A stretch of DNA of 64,000 bases from NCBI GenBank assembly GCA_029964075.1, contig CM057147.1, positions 16,017,513-16,081,512 of the forward strand, in the 5' to 3' direction. Every line of letters begins with the position of its first letter. Position 1 is the stretch's first letter. A program made the translations under genes and the position numbers. The stretch comes from Patiria pectinifera. Taxonomy: Eukaryota > Echinodermata > Asteroidea > Valvatida > Asterinidae. Below are positions 12,036-23,946 of the stretch, piece after piece. The notes under the pieces are model-generated. The model did not search any database, had not been told where the DNA came from, and worked only from the letters and a program-made list of their open reading frames with translations.

Positions 12036-13451
12036 GTACATTTGTACACGTACTATGTACATGTAAGTCCTGAGCTACCTTTCTCTAATTTTTTGTTCCG
12101 TCAAACATCTTTGAAACCTACATTGTACATATGTACATGTATTTTATCCTGTCTATTATATTGTATTCATTCACTGTATACTGCAACACAACTGAAGGAT
12201 TGTTAAACGCCATTGATGATTTTCTCAAAAATCAGTTTTACAACTTGAAGTAAGTTGGTGATCTATTTGTCTGTTACTGAACTTACCCCTTAATACTCTA
12301 TACCATTGGAAAACTCTTGTTCTGCAGAATCCAGATACAAATAATCATCTCAATTCTTAAAAAGTCTGACTTTAACCTCATTTTGTGATGAAAGGGGCAA
12401 CATACAATTTCTGTGTTTACAGTCACACTGCCAACTGTAAGCACAAAATAGTGGTATGAGCACAACATTTTACCTAGTGATTGATTTTTTTTTTCATCGG
12501 GTTGTTGGGGTGGGGTTTTTGTTGTTTGTTGTTTGCTTTTCATTTGTTTGTTTAATAATAAATATAACCAACCTTGTTCTTAACTTTATGTAAACTTTAT
12601 GTATGCCATTCAGCTTGGAGAACCCCTAGACAGAAACAATGTTTCTTTTGGGCAATCCTTCGGGAGCTCAATGGTATTTTGTTTTTGTTTGTTTGTTTTT
12701 GTATCTAAAGCTTTCGTTTATGTGTTCATTGTAACTTTGGTCATTTGTGTATGTATGTATTTGTTGAAAATTCCCGAGAAAAATGTACATGTAAGTAGAG
12801 CAATGAAATTGAGACCAAAGGATCAGGATCCATGTACTTAAATTGTCCTCTTTCCCCCTTTTTAAGTCTAAACAGATACTTTTACTAAAACATTCCATCT
12901 AGACCCTTCAGAAAACCTTGAAAATCTCCTAATACAAATTGTGCATGCCAATCTGCCATGCAATTCACGCACATGCAATAAGTTAATTCACCGAAATTTT
13001 AGTGCCAATATCAGACAGTACACAATTCTGCATATGTACATTGAAAGGCGTTCTCAATAATATACTGCACAATCCCAAAGTGAACTGATGTATGTACATG
13101 TTTACGTGTACGTGCAGTATGCTGAATATTTTCCAATGTCGATCTGACAAAAAGCTTGTAATTTTTATCCCCACTGATAACAGTTCAGTTACGGATCAAA
13201 GCGCACTGAACTCCTATGATAGGTTCACGTTATCTTTATGCACATGTGCATCAAGTTGCCGACATGGGTATGCACACGTATTTCCACTGTTTGTGGTGAA
13301 TGAAAGGGCAAGGGTTCGATTTGGGGTCAAGGTTGGGCATGGAGCTAATTTTAGAAAATGACGCTCTATGAAAATAATTATGGCTCCTGATACGAGCTCT
13401 GTAACTCAAGTCCCAAAAAGGAATCTTCTATTTACATGTACTTATGATCCT
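12036..13451. other. spacer, nothing identified
   Basis: Contains T/G-rich low-complexity stretches (about 12485-12560 and 12675-12705) and TACATGTA palindromes. Open frames are short and compositionally biased; none is exon-like. Confidence 0.4.
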
Positions 13452-13869
13452 CAAGAGGCATTTTTGCTATAGGATACAACTTCAATCCTGCAAAATCCTC
13501 CAACTGCCTCCATGTAAAAATACAGCCTCAATTTCTGCAAAATCCTCTGTCATTTCTTGAAAGTTGAATGTGGTCCTTGGAGGGGTGACCACTGCCTCAA
13601 TCCTGCAAAATCCTCCAGCAATCACTGTCAATATGTTGAGGCACAGCCAGTGACATCCAGGCCTGGAGCAGTGTCCAGGATTTTAAGCATAAACTAGGCT
13701 TAAATTTATGCATGGCTGAGCATCAACAACACAAGGTCCGGCCCAAGACCTTGACACAGTGCATCCTGCAAAATCAGCCACACATTTTTTGCCATGTATA
13801 GCCTCAATCCTGCAAAATCCTCCATTTTGCAAAGAGGATTTTGCAGGATCTGGGAAGGTCAGGGTTAAT
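13452..13869 (+). mobile_element. element A copy 4
   Basis: Family landmarks in full order from GGCATTTTTGCTATAGGA to GGGAAGGTCAGGGTTAA. Internal CTCAATCCTGCAAAATCCTCC variants occur at about 13480, 13526, 13596 and 13801. An extra 'ccaggcctggagcag' duplication distinguishes this copy. Confidence 0.8.
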
Positions 13870-14053
13870 AATTGTAAAGGTACCGGTTACACCCTAATGA
13901 TGTAAGGGCACTAAAAAGGCTTTTCCACAAGTGCTCAGTTATGAGGAAACTTTCAAATGCCTGGTATTAACAGCACAGAGTTGACCGAAGATCCCTTCCG
14001 AATGTTATGTGCTTAACCCAGGTAATGAAGGTAAACATACGTACGGTACCATA

Positions 14054-14310
14054 GCCCTTTTCACACTAGACAAAACTTGGGGGTGGCCCGGGGGCGACGC
14101 AGGGGTGAAAATAAGCCACAGTTCACACTTCAAATTCTCACCCCCGCACCACCCCCAGCGACACCCCCATGCCACATCTGAGATTGCTCTTTTCCCGGGG
14201 CGAGTTTAACCCTGCTCGGGACCAGGGTTGAAAATCTTTGAGACACTTTCCCCCCGGGGCGAGAGCTGTAGTGTGAAATGAGCGGGGGTGAGCTCACTCT
14301 GGGGCGGGCA
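14054..14310. mobile_element. element E copy 1 (CCTTTTCACACTAGACAAA family)
   Basis: Begins CCCTTTTCACACTAGACAAA and runs through GC-rich CCCCGGG/ACCCTG sequence to a mirrored AGTGTGAA near 14275. A relative at 37926-38200 has the same outer words. GC content is far above the local background. Confidence 0.6.
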
Positions 14311-14984
14311 TCAGAGGGTTAAAATAGACTCCGAAGCTTGATATGTATAATTGCAACAATTCATCAGAAAAAAAACGACACATTGTGTACAATGTGCTCT
14401 TTATTTGTGGCTTTGCGACCGACACAAATCAAACCAACAGTTCGTAATATTGGAAAGTATGTTAAGTACAAATGTAAGAAAAGAGTAAAATTTACCTTAA
14501 TTTTTGACATGAAAACGCACACAGGGTTTTACTACTTTCGTTTCTTATTTGGATAAGTAATAGTGAAATATATATTCAGCCTCATTCCCATTTTCTCTGC
14601 ATCAGAGACCACAAACATCACGTGAAATTCATCGTAACGATGAATAAAAATACATCCTTATTGATTTTTTGATATGCTTTCCAGTGCCAGCACTACATAC
14701 ATGTTTTTGTAGGAAGTTATTGTTTCCACAGTGAGGATATTTTACTATCACTTTAAACGAAACAATGCAATAAAATAAAAATTTAAAAAATGGAAAATTT
14801 GTCAAATTGAAATTGCGAAACTAATATCTGGATGCTTTTAAAAATGTTCCATGCTACATTCGGTTGATTATAAGTTTGATGATGTCATGTTTCAGCACGC
14901 ACGACGCACACGTGTGAAAATAGGGCCAGGAGCCCAGGATTCCACATGCATTCATGTATTTTTTATGCAAGTCCACTTAAAGGT

Positions 14985-15472
14985 ACCGGTAGTATGTCAA
15001 TGTCACACTTTTGCTGTAATTTTCAGATATGGATGGATTTGCGGTTAGTATTTTATAGCAAATATTTTTACACTGACCTGTTTAAAGTTCTGTGTTCTTA
15101 AATACTGGAAAAACCAAGAAAAAATGCTGTTCTTGTAGTCTGGTTCCCTGACCCTACTTCAGACGAAACAGAGCAATTTATAGACACCGGGGAATTGTCC
15201 GGACAGGAACCAGACTAGCTGGCTTGCAAATTGAAAACCAAATGTACACTAACTAAATTTGGTAAATTGGGGGCAGTATTTAAAAAAAAGTCAGTTTTTT
15301 CAACGATGGTTGGTCGACCATCATTGAAAATTTTGCTTTTCTTGAAAATGACAGCACATCAGGTGCCAGGATTTCACATGATACTAGAGAATATTATTCA
15401 CTTACAGTCAAGTAAAGTATTTCATAATAATTTGGCAGTTTTGTGTTTTGATGTTTACAAATATTGTATTAC
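14985..15472 (+). mobile_element. element D copy 1, with two internal hairpins
   Basis: Shares its order of landmarks with 49575-50085 and, reversed, with 43325-43608. The landmarks are CTTTTGCTGTAATTTTCAG, CTGGAAAAACCAAGAAAAA, an 82-bp hairpin bounded by TAGTCTGGTTCCCTGACC, then GGTAAATTGGGGGCAGTA, a second hairpin around GATGGTTGGTCGACCATC, and GTAAAGTATTTCATAA. Non-coding. Its right end abuts element A copy 5 directly. Confidence 0.75.
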
Positions 15473-15474
15473 CT

Positions 15475-15822
15475 TTAACCCTAACCTTCCCAAATCCTCC
15501 AAAATAAAGTTGCAAAATGAAGGGTTTTGCAGGATTGAAGCTACCGTACGTGTATATGGCAAAAATGTGTGGGTGATTTCGGAGGCTGCACTGTGTCAAG
15601 GCCTTATGATGTCACTGGCTCTGCCTCAACATATTGGCAGTGATTGCCAGAGGATTTTGCAGGATTGAGGCAGTGGTCATCCCTCCAAAGACCACATTCA
15701 AGAAATAACGAAGGATTTTGGAGGATTGAGGCTGTGTGCCATTTTTACAAGGAGGCAGTTGGAGGATTTTGCAGGATTGAGGTTATATCCTAGCAAAAAT
15801 GCCTAGGGAGTATTAGGGCTAA
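15475..15822 (-). mobile_element. element A copy 5 (inverted orientation)
   Basis: The best-preserved ends of the family: TTAACCCTAACCTTCCCAAA at one side and, in inverse, TTAGCCCTAATACTCCCTAG at the other. This shows the family ends share TTARCCCTAA. Internal motifs appear as GGAGGATTTTGCAGGATTGAG. Confidence 0.85.
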
Positions 15823-16330
15823 ACCAAAAACTCAAGTTTTGATCTTTGGGCAGAAAGAAGTAATTTCAAGTTGCATTTAAATTTATTGTACACACCAGTA
15901 CTGATTGTGACTTGTGTCTGATATCAAAGTCACGTAAAAATTGATGTGCAATACACGTTACCAGTTTGTGTGCGTTGAGTTCAAGGAAAGTCTCCCACTT
16001 GTAGACAGTTTACTGTACTTGTACTGTACATTATTTATGTACAGGTAGTCAAATATACCGATGTACCGTACGTGTTAAAATGTGTCTGACCTGAACATGA
16101 GTTGGATAATAACTGGAATTGGAAAGGAGGTTAAGCACGTTATTCCTTTACAAGACTCCAACAAGCTCACAAGTTTTACCCAAGGGAATAACAATGATTT
16201 TGGCAGATAGACTCTAACAAGCTCCATGCTTTAACAAACACAGCAGCATTCAAATGAGCCGACAAGAAAATTGATCGCATTTTTTCTTCTTGAGAAGTTC
16301 CAAATTGGACAAGAAGCTCGCAATGGCCAG
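15823..16330. other. spacer, nothing identified
   Basis: No feature beyond TACCGTACGTG-type palindromes near 16060 could be supported. Confidence 0.4.
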
Positions 16331-16630
16331 TAGACCTTATTCATGAGCCATTTTTGATCATGTTCCCTGACTGTATTTGTTTTAATTGTAACCTGTTGAA
16401 TGGGATGGTGCCAGACTATTTAAGCCTCAATTTCAAGTTTTCTTTTAATGTGGTTTAAAACATTAGGATATATGTCTAATCACAAATTTGAAATTATTCA
16501 TCAGAGCCGACTGTTATTGATTTGTAATTAACTTTATTTCATTGCTTTCATTTCTATTCGCGAGTTCCGAACTTGAAGATTTTACCTCGCTTTCACTTTA
16601 ACATGGCTGCCTTTCACTGAATAAAGCCTG
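16331..16630 (+). mobile_element. element F copy 1 (CTTATTCACGAG family), diverged
   Basis: Begins GACCTTATTCATGAGCCATT, then TTGATCATGTTCCCTGAC, AACCTGTTGAATGGGATGGT and GCCAGACTATTTA. It ends GGCTGCCTTTCACTGAATAA. The same order occurs at 44617-44922 and reversed at 45381-45685. More diverged than those two. Confidence 0.7.
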
Positions 16631-17859
16631 TTGATGGCCTCCTGAATGTTATACCATAATGACCCTCAATAACAGGATTTCGAAAATGTGAACTCAACAT
16701 CTGAACATCATTGTAAAAACCCCCCAATAAAGTTCATGTACAATTAAGCAAACAGAATGACATCAAAATGTCATTCAGACTTGATTGAGCAAAAAAACAA
16801 ACTCACCATAGAACGTACATGTACCGGTACAGTATACAATGTTCACCAGCAGAATCCAAGCATGGAAAGTATCAATTTACTGCCCGATTTGAGATTTTTG
16901 TCTAGAACTTACGATCTCCTAATTCCACGGATGGAAAAGCCGCCCGGATAATGAAAGCCAATCTGCAGGCAGTGACTGGCCTAATTCTCCTACTGAATAA
17001 TTACATGCACAGGTACCGTAGCATACCGGGTAGCTGCATAGGAAGTGTGTAAGGTGACTCCCGACCTCATTGCCAGGATGTGCAGCACGTGGAATTCAAG
17101 TTAACACGGATTTTCCTCCTTGTCAAAAGTGTGCATTGATAACACTTTCAGTTTTGAGTCAGACGCTCGATGTGACATGTACAAACAATTCTGCCCATTT
17201 GGCCAACAATATCCTGCATGTTAAAGAGCATGAAACTGGAGGAGGAGGGGCCATCGAGTGACGAAAAATTTTGAAACTCGTTACATGCATAGAGCAACTC
17301 ATCATGAACATACCCAAGAAATTTCATGACTATAGGTCAAAGGGTTTTGGAATTATGGCTAATTAATTATTGATATTAACGAATGGTAATTCTGCTCTGT
17401 GTTTCAGTAATTAATAAAAAAAAATTTCTACTTCTTTAACGCTGGTCCACAAAATTTGTTCCACAACAACCCGTGGTCCAATTTTTTTGTTTTAAAGTCA
17501 AAACATCAAGGCTAAAAGGTACGACAGTGTCAGGGATTTAAGAGTTTTTTTTTTTTTTAAGGCTATCATGCAGTGCTGGAGAACTTGGGGAGGAAAAAAG
17601 GGGAGGATGGGGAAGGGGGAAAATAAATTACTACACTTAACAATTGCCGTTTTTAACCCTCAAGGCGCATAGCACCCTCGGCGCCCCTCAGGTGAACAAT
17701 TGTTTTGTTGTATCGTGCCAATAACTCAAAAAGATAAATGGTTGTAACTTACTGTGTGAGAAATAAATTAAATCACTGTGATGTGAACTTTGATAACTGA
17801 AGGTTTTGATGTCCTGCCGGACATGAGACTGAGCGTTTGAAGTACAGGCGTCATATCTA
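16631..17859. other. spacer, nothing identified
   Basis: An open frame at 17070-17261 is short and has no recognisable domain. A-rich and G-rich low-complexity occurs near 17540-17620. Confidence 0.4.
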
Positions 17860-18215
17860 TGCATTTTGGAAATTTTGTCCCAGTTCGTTTTTAATTTGGC
17901 GTCGTGCGTGCATAAGCATTGACACAACGCACACGGGCACGCAGTTGCAATAATTTGTCGGTTCAGCACGTGACATCACGTAGAGCTCTGCAATTGGCTG
18001 AATGCGAACGTGTCCCGGACGCTGATATCATGCGCAATTCAAAACACGCCTCGGCAACTTTTGAATTGAAATCGAGATCCTAGAATATTGTTTTCTCGGA
18101 ATATACAGCATTCACAGAGCTAATACTTCATCAGATTAGTTGTTACGCACCCTTGTTTACATTTTGAGCACTTTTGTTGCTTCAAACGGAAAAAATGCAC
18201 AAATGACAAATTCTG
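17860..18215 (+). mobile_element. element C copy 3, truncated
   Basis: Only the right two thirds of the family is present: GGAAATTTTGTCCCAGTTCG, CAACTTTTGAATTGAAATCG, GATCCTAGAATATTGTTTTC and CACTTTTGTTGCTTCAAACG. The terminal TTAA borders are not recognisable. It is the most diverged of the four copies. Confidence 0.65.
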
Positions 18216-18969
18216 CCTTACATGTAAATGTTATAAATGTATTACAATTATGTACTCATTGTATAACAATTGCATACATTGAAAATCATTAATTTCACCT
18301 CAGCAAGTCTTCAAAATTTCCATTTCATACTTCAATACTCCGCCATATAATTCCAGAGTGACAATTATGATGACATTTCGACAAAAGCAATTGCAATGTG
18401 TGACATACATGTACTGTACCGCTACTGTGCAAGAACTCCTTTATGACCCGGGCCTCATCTTGTCTTGTGGACAGACAACCTGGCAAGGCAGTACTGCTCA
18501 CGCCCGGGAAAGCTGTCAAGTGAGCTCCGTGTGACGCAAATACACATGAAGAAAAAAAAAGACTATTGGAAAACATGGCAGTTGAATCTCCATTTCTAAT
18601 TATATACCCGTACACATACATGTGCTGTACATGTAAAGTAAATAGTCATTCAATGATCAAAACAAGCCGATTTCAAATATTTGCAATGCGCAGTGCGAAA
18701 TTGTCTCTAGAGTTTCTATTTTCCACACACACCCAGTGTTTTTCATAAGTTCAAATGTTAAAGGTTAGAATGTGAACAAACAAAATTTGCTCTTACATTT
18801 TGTACCCTACAATACCGGTACGTACATTGTACATGTATACAGTCATCTCTCAGCGAATTTCAATGTCTAACAGCAGATCCATGCAGCTGAACAGACAATG
18901 ATGCTTAGCAAAATACATGTACATGTATGCACTTAGCAAACAAATTAAGCTTAGAACTACTTGTCAGGT

Positions 18970-19460
18970 TAACGAGGCCAAACCGACCTGAGACAAATAT
19001 TTTATAATCCGAACTGAAACCGAAATGGACTACTTAAAACTGACCCAACCCCACCCGACATCAATTTGAAGAAAACCGACCCGAACCGACCCGAAACCGA
19101 AGCGACCTGAAAAAACCTGAATATCTGACTTTGGCAAATGTGTCCGTTTTTTGCTCCTGAACTGACCCGCTTCTCGTAAAAAAAAAGTGTCAGCTTTCAG
19201 TAACTGAATCATGCCGTGCGGCACTCACAACGTGACCTACTGGTGGGCCAACATGTAGACCGATCGAGACAGACCGCAAACCATTTTTATTCGCACCGCA
19301 CACAGTGAACTCTGCACTAAATAGTGCACCATGTGAATTTCCATTCTGTTTCAGTTCATTTTGGATTATTTCGGTTCATTTCGGGTTTTTCCAAAATGGC
19401 TTAACTGACCCGACTTGACTAAAATGATGGACAATCCGACCCGACCCGACCCAATCCAAC
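18970..19460. repeat. degenerate ACCGACCCGA-rich repeat with mirrored halves
   Basis: The left half is studded with AACCGACCTGA, CCGACCCGAACCGACCCGAA and similar. The right half has the mirrored words TTTCGGTTCATTTCGGGTT and then GACCCGACCCGACCCAATCC. The arrangement suggests a decayed foldback or low-complexity ended element; no family assigned. Confidence 0.45.
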
Positions 19461-19479
19461 ACTGCTAACGAAAGAATTC

Positions 19480-19735
19480 CACACTTACGCTAACCATTCT
19501 ACACTTACGCTCACCATTCTGTGCTAACAGCGCTAGCAGACAAATTATGCGCTAACCCAATAAGCACAGAATCCTTAGTTACGGCATGAACGCATGCGCA
19601 GAAGCCAAAGTTCCTTGCTAACCAATGAAATATGCTTACCGTAAGCACGGAACGGTCCGCTACAGTAAGCAAGGACTTTCGCTTACGGTAAGCAGAACTA
19701 TGAAATTGTGCCCCAGACTGTTTCGCAATATACCG
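19480..19735. mobile_element. repeat rich in GCTTACCGTAAGC palindromes
   Basis: Multiple small inverted words (GCTTACCGTAAGC, CTTACGGTAAGC, CACTTACGCTAACC) over about 250 bp, ending TTTCATAGTTCTGCTTA in inverse. It looks like the end of an interspersed element. No second copy in the window. Confidence 0.35.
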
Positions 19736-20279
19736 TTTCAAGGATAGCACCATCTTTATGATCATGTGGTTATCTATGGCGACCATTTTATAGAAAACAG
19801 TGTCTCATCATGCTCAAGATGCAATGGCATGATATTTTCAGTGAAATGCCCCAAAGATTACACTTGATCAAAAAGATGGCGGTGTCCTTGAAACTGTCTA
19901 TTCTGACGCGAAAGTGACCACAGCTGGAAAGTGGAAATTGTATGAAATCTTCCAAACTACGAGCGTCACAACATCACATGTGGTGTCAAATTAAAGGGGA
20001 CAACAAGATCTTTCATTTGAGTGGTGTGCTGATGAGGTGGAATGTACCGGTAATTAAGTGTGATTTTGGGCCAAAAAAACTTGGTGTTTTTTTTGCTAAA
20101 ATCATGGATTTTTGGTAGATATTTTGGCACCTTATTTTAACATGCAAAATGTGACTGTTATTGTGAGTTTTTGTGTTTAAGGCAGAGAGAAAGATTCATA
20201 ATATAAGAAAAGAGTTTCACTATGTTGCAGTTCATCACACTCAGATTTTATGCCGTGCTGTAGAAACCATGAAGTGGAA

Positions 20280-20695
20280 ATAACGTGAGTGACCTAACGT
20301 GAGTGATTGACGGTACCTCCCTGTATAAATCTAATGTCCCTTGCATCTAAAATACACACTGATTTGATTCAAAAGGCTTTTTTATATCTAGCAATAGGTT
20401 GAATGAAAGGTAAAATAATGTTACTTCTGTGTTGCAGACTACAGTTTGAGGAGACTGTAACAACAAAATTGCAAGACAATTTTTTCATGTCCTTTTTTGT
20501 AACGTGAGTGACGACCAACAATACACATGTTTTCAAGGAGTGAATGAATGGATTGAATTTTTATCTCCATGTTTGAGCACCCCTTACCCCAAGGTTGTTG
20601 TATGGCTGGTTGGATTCAGCTTGATCAAATACTTTTGAAGCAGTGAGAGGTCAAAGTAGCCTCATGGCTTATAAATGTAACGTGAGTGACGGTGG
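20280..20695. repeat. dispersed TAACGTGAGTGAC motif, four copies
   Basis: The 12-13 nt word (C/T)AACGTGAGTGA(C/T) occurs at about 20281, 20293, 20501 and 20679 in otherwise unrelated sequence. No TIRs or coding sequence nearby. ACGTGA resembles half of a CRE/E-box site, but no gene is close. Confidence 0.5.
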
Positions 20696-20699
20696 AATT

Positions 20700-22079
20700 G
20701 CCCCTAGATACATTTAGCTCCAAACTACATCTACACAGGTGTACAAATGTAATGCCAGAAAGCTGTAATTAAAACCACCAAGCACTCGACCCTACTAATT
20801 CAACAAGGGCCCTGCTCCTAGTCAAGCCGGACATTTTTAGAACATCGCATCTCGACCAGCAAGGTAGGCGAGCCAGCTGAAGGAACATTTAGTTGGAGGG
20901 AAGAATACTCCACAATTAACCAACTCTGACCTAGGGAATACTTTAATCATTCCGAGACTCTATGGCACGCAGGCCCCTACCCACTCAATCTGAGCTTGGA
21001 GACAGCAACTGAAGTACCCCACACAACTCCTCATGTTTATTCCAGAATATTTTAAAGGTACATAGTTCTTTTTGTTTTCACTCCCCCCCCCCCCTCCCAA
21101 GGTGCCTAAAGATCATACAATTTAACCCTAACCCCCTATGGTGTGTGGAAAATCATAAATTGGCGATTAAGGACTGTTATGGTTAACGGCAGTTGTTTTG
21201 TATATTAATGAAGCCAGGGTGAATACATGTAAGATTGTAAATTGTTATGGATATATGCTGAAAATGAAAAGGTCAGTTTCAGATAATGTATTACACGGAG
21301 ATCAAATCAGAAGCAAAAGTTGTTTTTGTTTGGGTGATGAATTTGACATTCCACTTTCATTATGACTACATGTAGTACCTACGTTAGTCGTGAGGGACTG
21401 CCATTTGCATCTCATGTTTGACTTGAATAATTGGCACAATGCCTGCAAGTTTTTAATATTTTTACCAAGAAAAACTGTCATTTCATTGGACCAAAGGTAG
21501 CGCCAACTTTGTAACAGTAAACTTTTAACAACTTCTGTAAATTATTGCACCAATTTATTCACACAACAAAATAAAATGTCACAGCATTAATATTAGCAAA
21601 TTTTGAGTTTGTTTATCATGCATTGTGCATCTACAATATACATGTATGTACATCCTTCAAAAGAACAGCCTTGTCTGGCTATATTTAATGCATGAGCTTC
21701 TCAAATCCGCCTCTTAAGAAACATGTATTCCGTATTTATGATTGATGCTGGACTTACCATTAAATTGTTCTTGGATTTCAATCTTCACAAGACAATCTGC
21801 ATGTGTATGATTATAATTTTGAACAAGCTTATCTGTACATTCAAGTACACTTTTAAAGTACTAATATACACATGGAATAATTTGTTGAGCACAAAATGTT
21901 ACTTTTTTTTTCTTTTTTAGAAGTACAGTACAAACGGATACAAGCCAAGTTATTAATTAATTTCTTTTTTAATCCAAGTTCATTTCTATCCATTGGAATA
22001 GTTAGTGGAAAAGATTTCACTACCAAAAGAACAAAAATATGTAATTTGAAAGGCATGTCAACTGAAACTTGCCGTAAGT
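20700..22079. other. spacer, nothing identified
   Basis: Contains a 14-nt C run at about 21084. 20720-21040 has a more balanced composition than its surroundings but no open frame with a recognised product. Confidence 0.4.
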
Positions 22080-22496
22080 TGGAGGCATTTTGGCTGGGAT
22101 GCAACCTCAATCCTGCAAAATCCTCCATCTGCCTCAATGTAAAAATTGCATACCGCCTCAACCCTGCAAAATCCTCCGTTATTTCTTGAATGTGGTCCTT
22201 GGAGGGGTGACCACTGCCTCAATCCTGCAAAATCCTCCAGCAATCACTGTCAATATGTTGAGGCAAGCCAGTGACATGTTGGAGCAGTGCAGAAAATTTC
22301 AAGTATAATCTAGACCTACAGGTAAATATATGCACGGCTGAGCATAAAGCTAATTAAACAAATTTAAGGTACGGCCCAAGATCTTGACACAGTGCATCCT
22401 CCAAAATCAGCCACACATCTTTGCCATATAGCCTCATTTCTGCATATATAGCCTCATTTCTGCAAATCCTCCATTTTGAAAGAAAAGGATTTCGGA
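22080..22496 (+). mobile_element. element A copy 6
   Basis: From GGAGGCATTTTGGCTGGGAT through the standard landmarks, including TTATTTCTTGAATGTGGTCC and CAGTGCATCCTCCAAAATCA, to GAAAAGGATTTCGGAG. The phrase ATATAGCCTCATTTCTGCA is locally duplicated near 22430-22460. Confidence 0.8.
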
Positions 22497-22684
22497 GAAC
22501 TTTAAGACGGTGGTTGTGTTTAAAATTCCGTGACTTGAAAAGAACATGAGTGATTTGAATGATTCTTGGACCAAAAGAAAGCTTATGAATTGGGCTTTCA
22601 TATCCTAGATTTTGAAAGTGCTACATGCAGAACTTCACTAAAACAATGGTCCCGACATTTGGGTGTTTTTTTTTTACTCACCCT
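22497..22684 (+). mobile_element. element B copy 2, right half only
   Basis: CTTTAAGACGGTGGTTGTGT through AGTGCTACATGCAGAACTTC to TTTTTTACTCACCCTGG matches the right arm of the foldback at 4625-5132. The left arm is missing, replaced by element A copy 6. Confidence 0.75.
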
Positions 22685-23681
22685 GGAGAAAAATAACAAT
22701 TTAGAAACGGAATCAATTTTGTGGGGGGGGGGGATGAAACTGAAAAATAGCACGGGAATACATCTGTACAACCCATTTCTTAAATCTTTCTTTTTGAATA
22801 TTTATTATTCATTTTTGTTTCATAGTGTTTGTTTGTTCGTGCCACAATATGCAACAAACAGTTTTACAGTGACTGAGCAAAAATGATACTTTGCATCAGA
22901 TTGAACAGTTTCAACAGAGGGCGCTCTTTGCTCAATGTGGGCACAGCAGAATTTTTGAAGCCATGGCCTCACACAGCAACAGCACCCTACATGCCCTAGG
23001 GTATTTGAATAAGGAAATGGCATGGACATTGTAAATTGTTTTTAAAAAGCAAAGAATTGCACTAAATTGAAGTCAAACTGCATGTAAACTGCCCTTAGCT
23101 TTAGTTTTATCAATGAATAAGATTTTGGGTACATGTACCGTACATGTACATGTAGGTGAATATTGCAGTATTATGTATCGTCTTTACACAAATTTGGCTT
23201 ACATGTAGTATGAAATCCAATTTTCTTGACCAATTACAGGTATAGTAGAAATGATCTAATAAATCCAATTCAAATTTTTCGGCATTCACTCATACCGATA
23301 CATGTATTTAACAATGAAAAATTTCATTTCCAATTCAAGCGTTTTCTTATGTTTCCCCCCTTTAAAAAAATACCAACTGCATGTGTGCATGTTGGCTGGA
23401 ATAAATTTACTTTTTTTAAAAATATTTCCTTACATGTATATTAGCATACCGGTAACATTTCTGTTTGGATAGGCACACAGAACTGTCAATGCTTTGTCTA
23501 GGATTAATAAGGCATCACTCTATTGTGTACATGTACATTTTCAAACATGACACTCAAAGTCCATGCAGAAAAGGAAATCAAGTAACTATGAAATTTTATG
23601 ATGATAAGGCACAACTCATACATTTTCAAACATGATACTTAAAAAGTCCATGCACACTGCAGATTAGGCCAACAAAAATAT
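22685..23681. other. spacer, nothing identified
   Basis: Contains a G run near 22722 and the compound palindrome GTACATGTACCGTACATGTA near 23131. No exon seen. Confidence 0.4.
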
Positions 23682-23946
23682 AATAGTTCTGCTTCCGGTT
23701 ACACTACATGTACAATGTACATGTACCTACCCTATTTTGACAACCCCTACCCTAATTCTTTTGGGGGGAAAAAAACAAAACAAAACACCAATTACTACCT
23801 TTTACCCTTTACTACACGCAGACACCTCCATATGATCGTACACAACAAAAAATGCCCTCCCAAAAAAATCCCTACAATCTACCTGTACCTACCCTATTTT
23901 CAAATGCCATGTACAAATGTAATCAGAGACAGAAGTATATATTTTT
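23682..23946 (+). mobile_element. element G copy 2
   Basis: Starts ATAGTTCTGCTTCCGGTTAC; interior ATTACTACCTTTTACCCTTT and CACCTCCATATGATCGTACA match 7966-8214 in inverse. A local direct repeat of ACCTACCCTATTTT (about 23725 and 23886) is specific to this copy. Confidence 0.7.

Noticed and set aside
15231-15668. 145-codon plus-strand frame
   Set aside because: It crosses from element D into inverted element A, so it is a chance fusion of two repeats.
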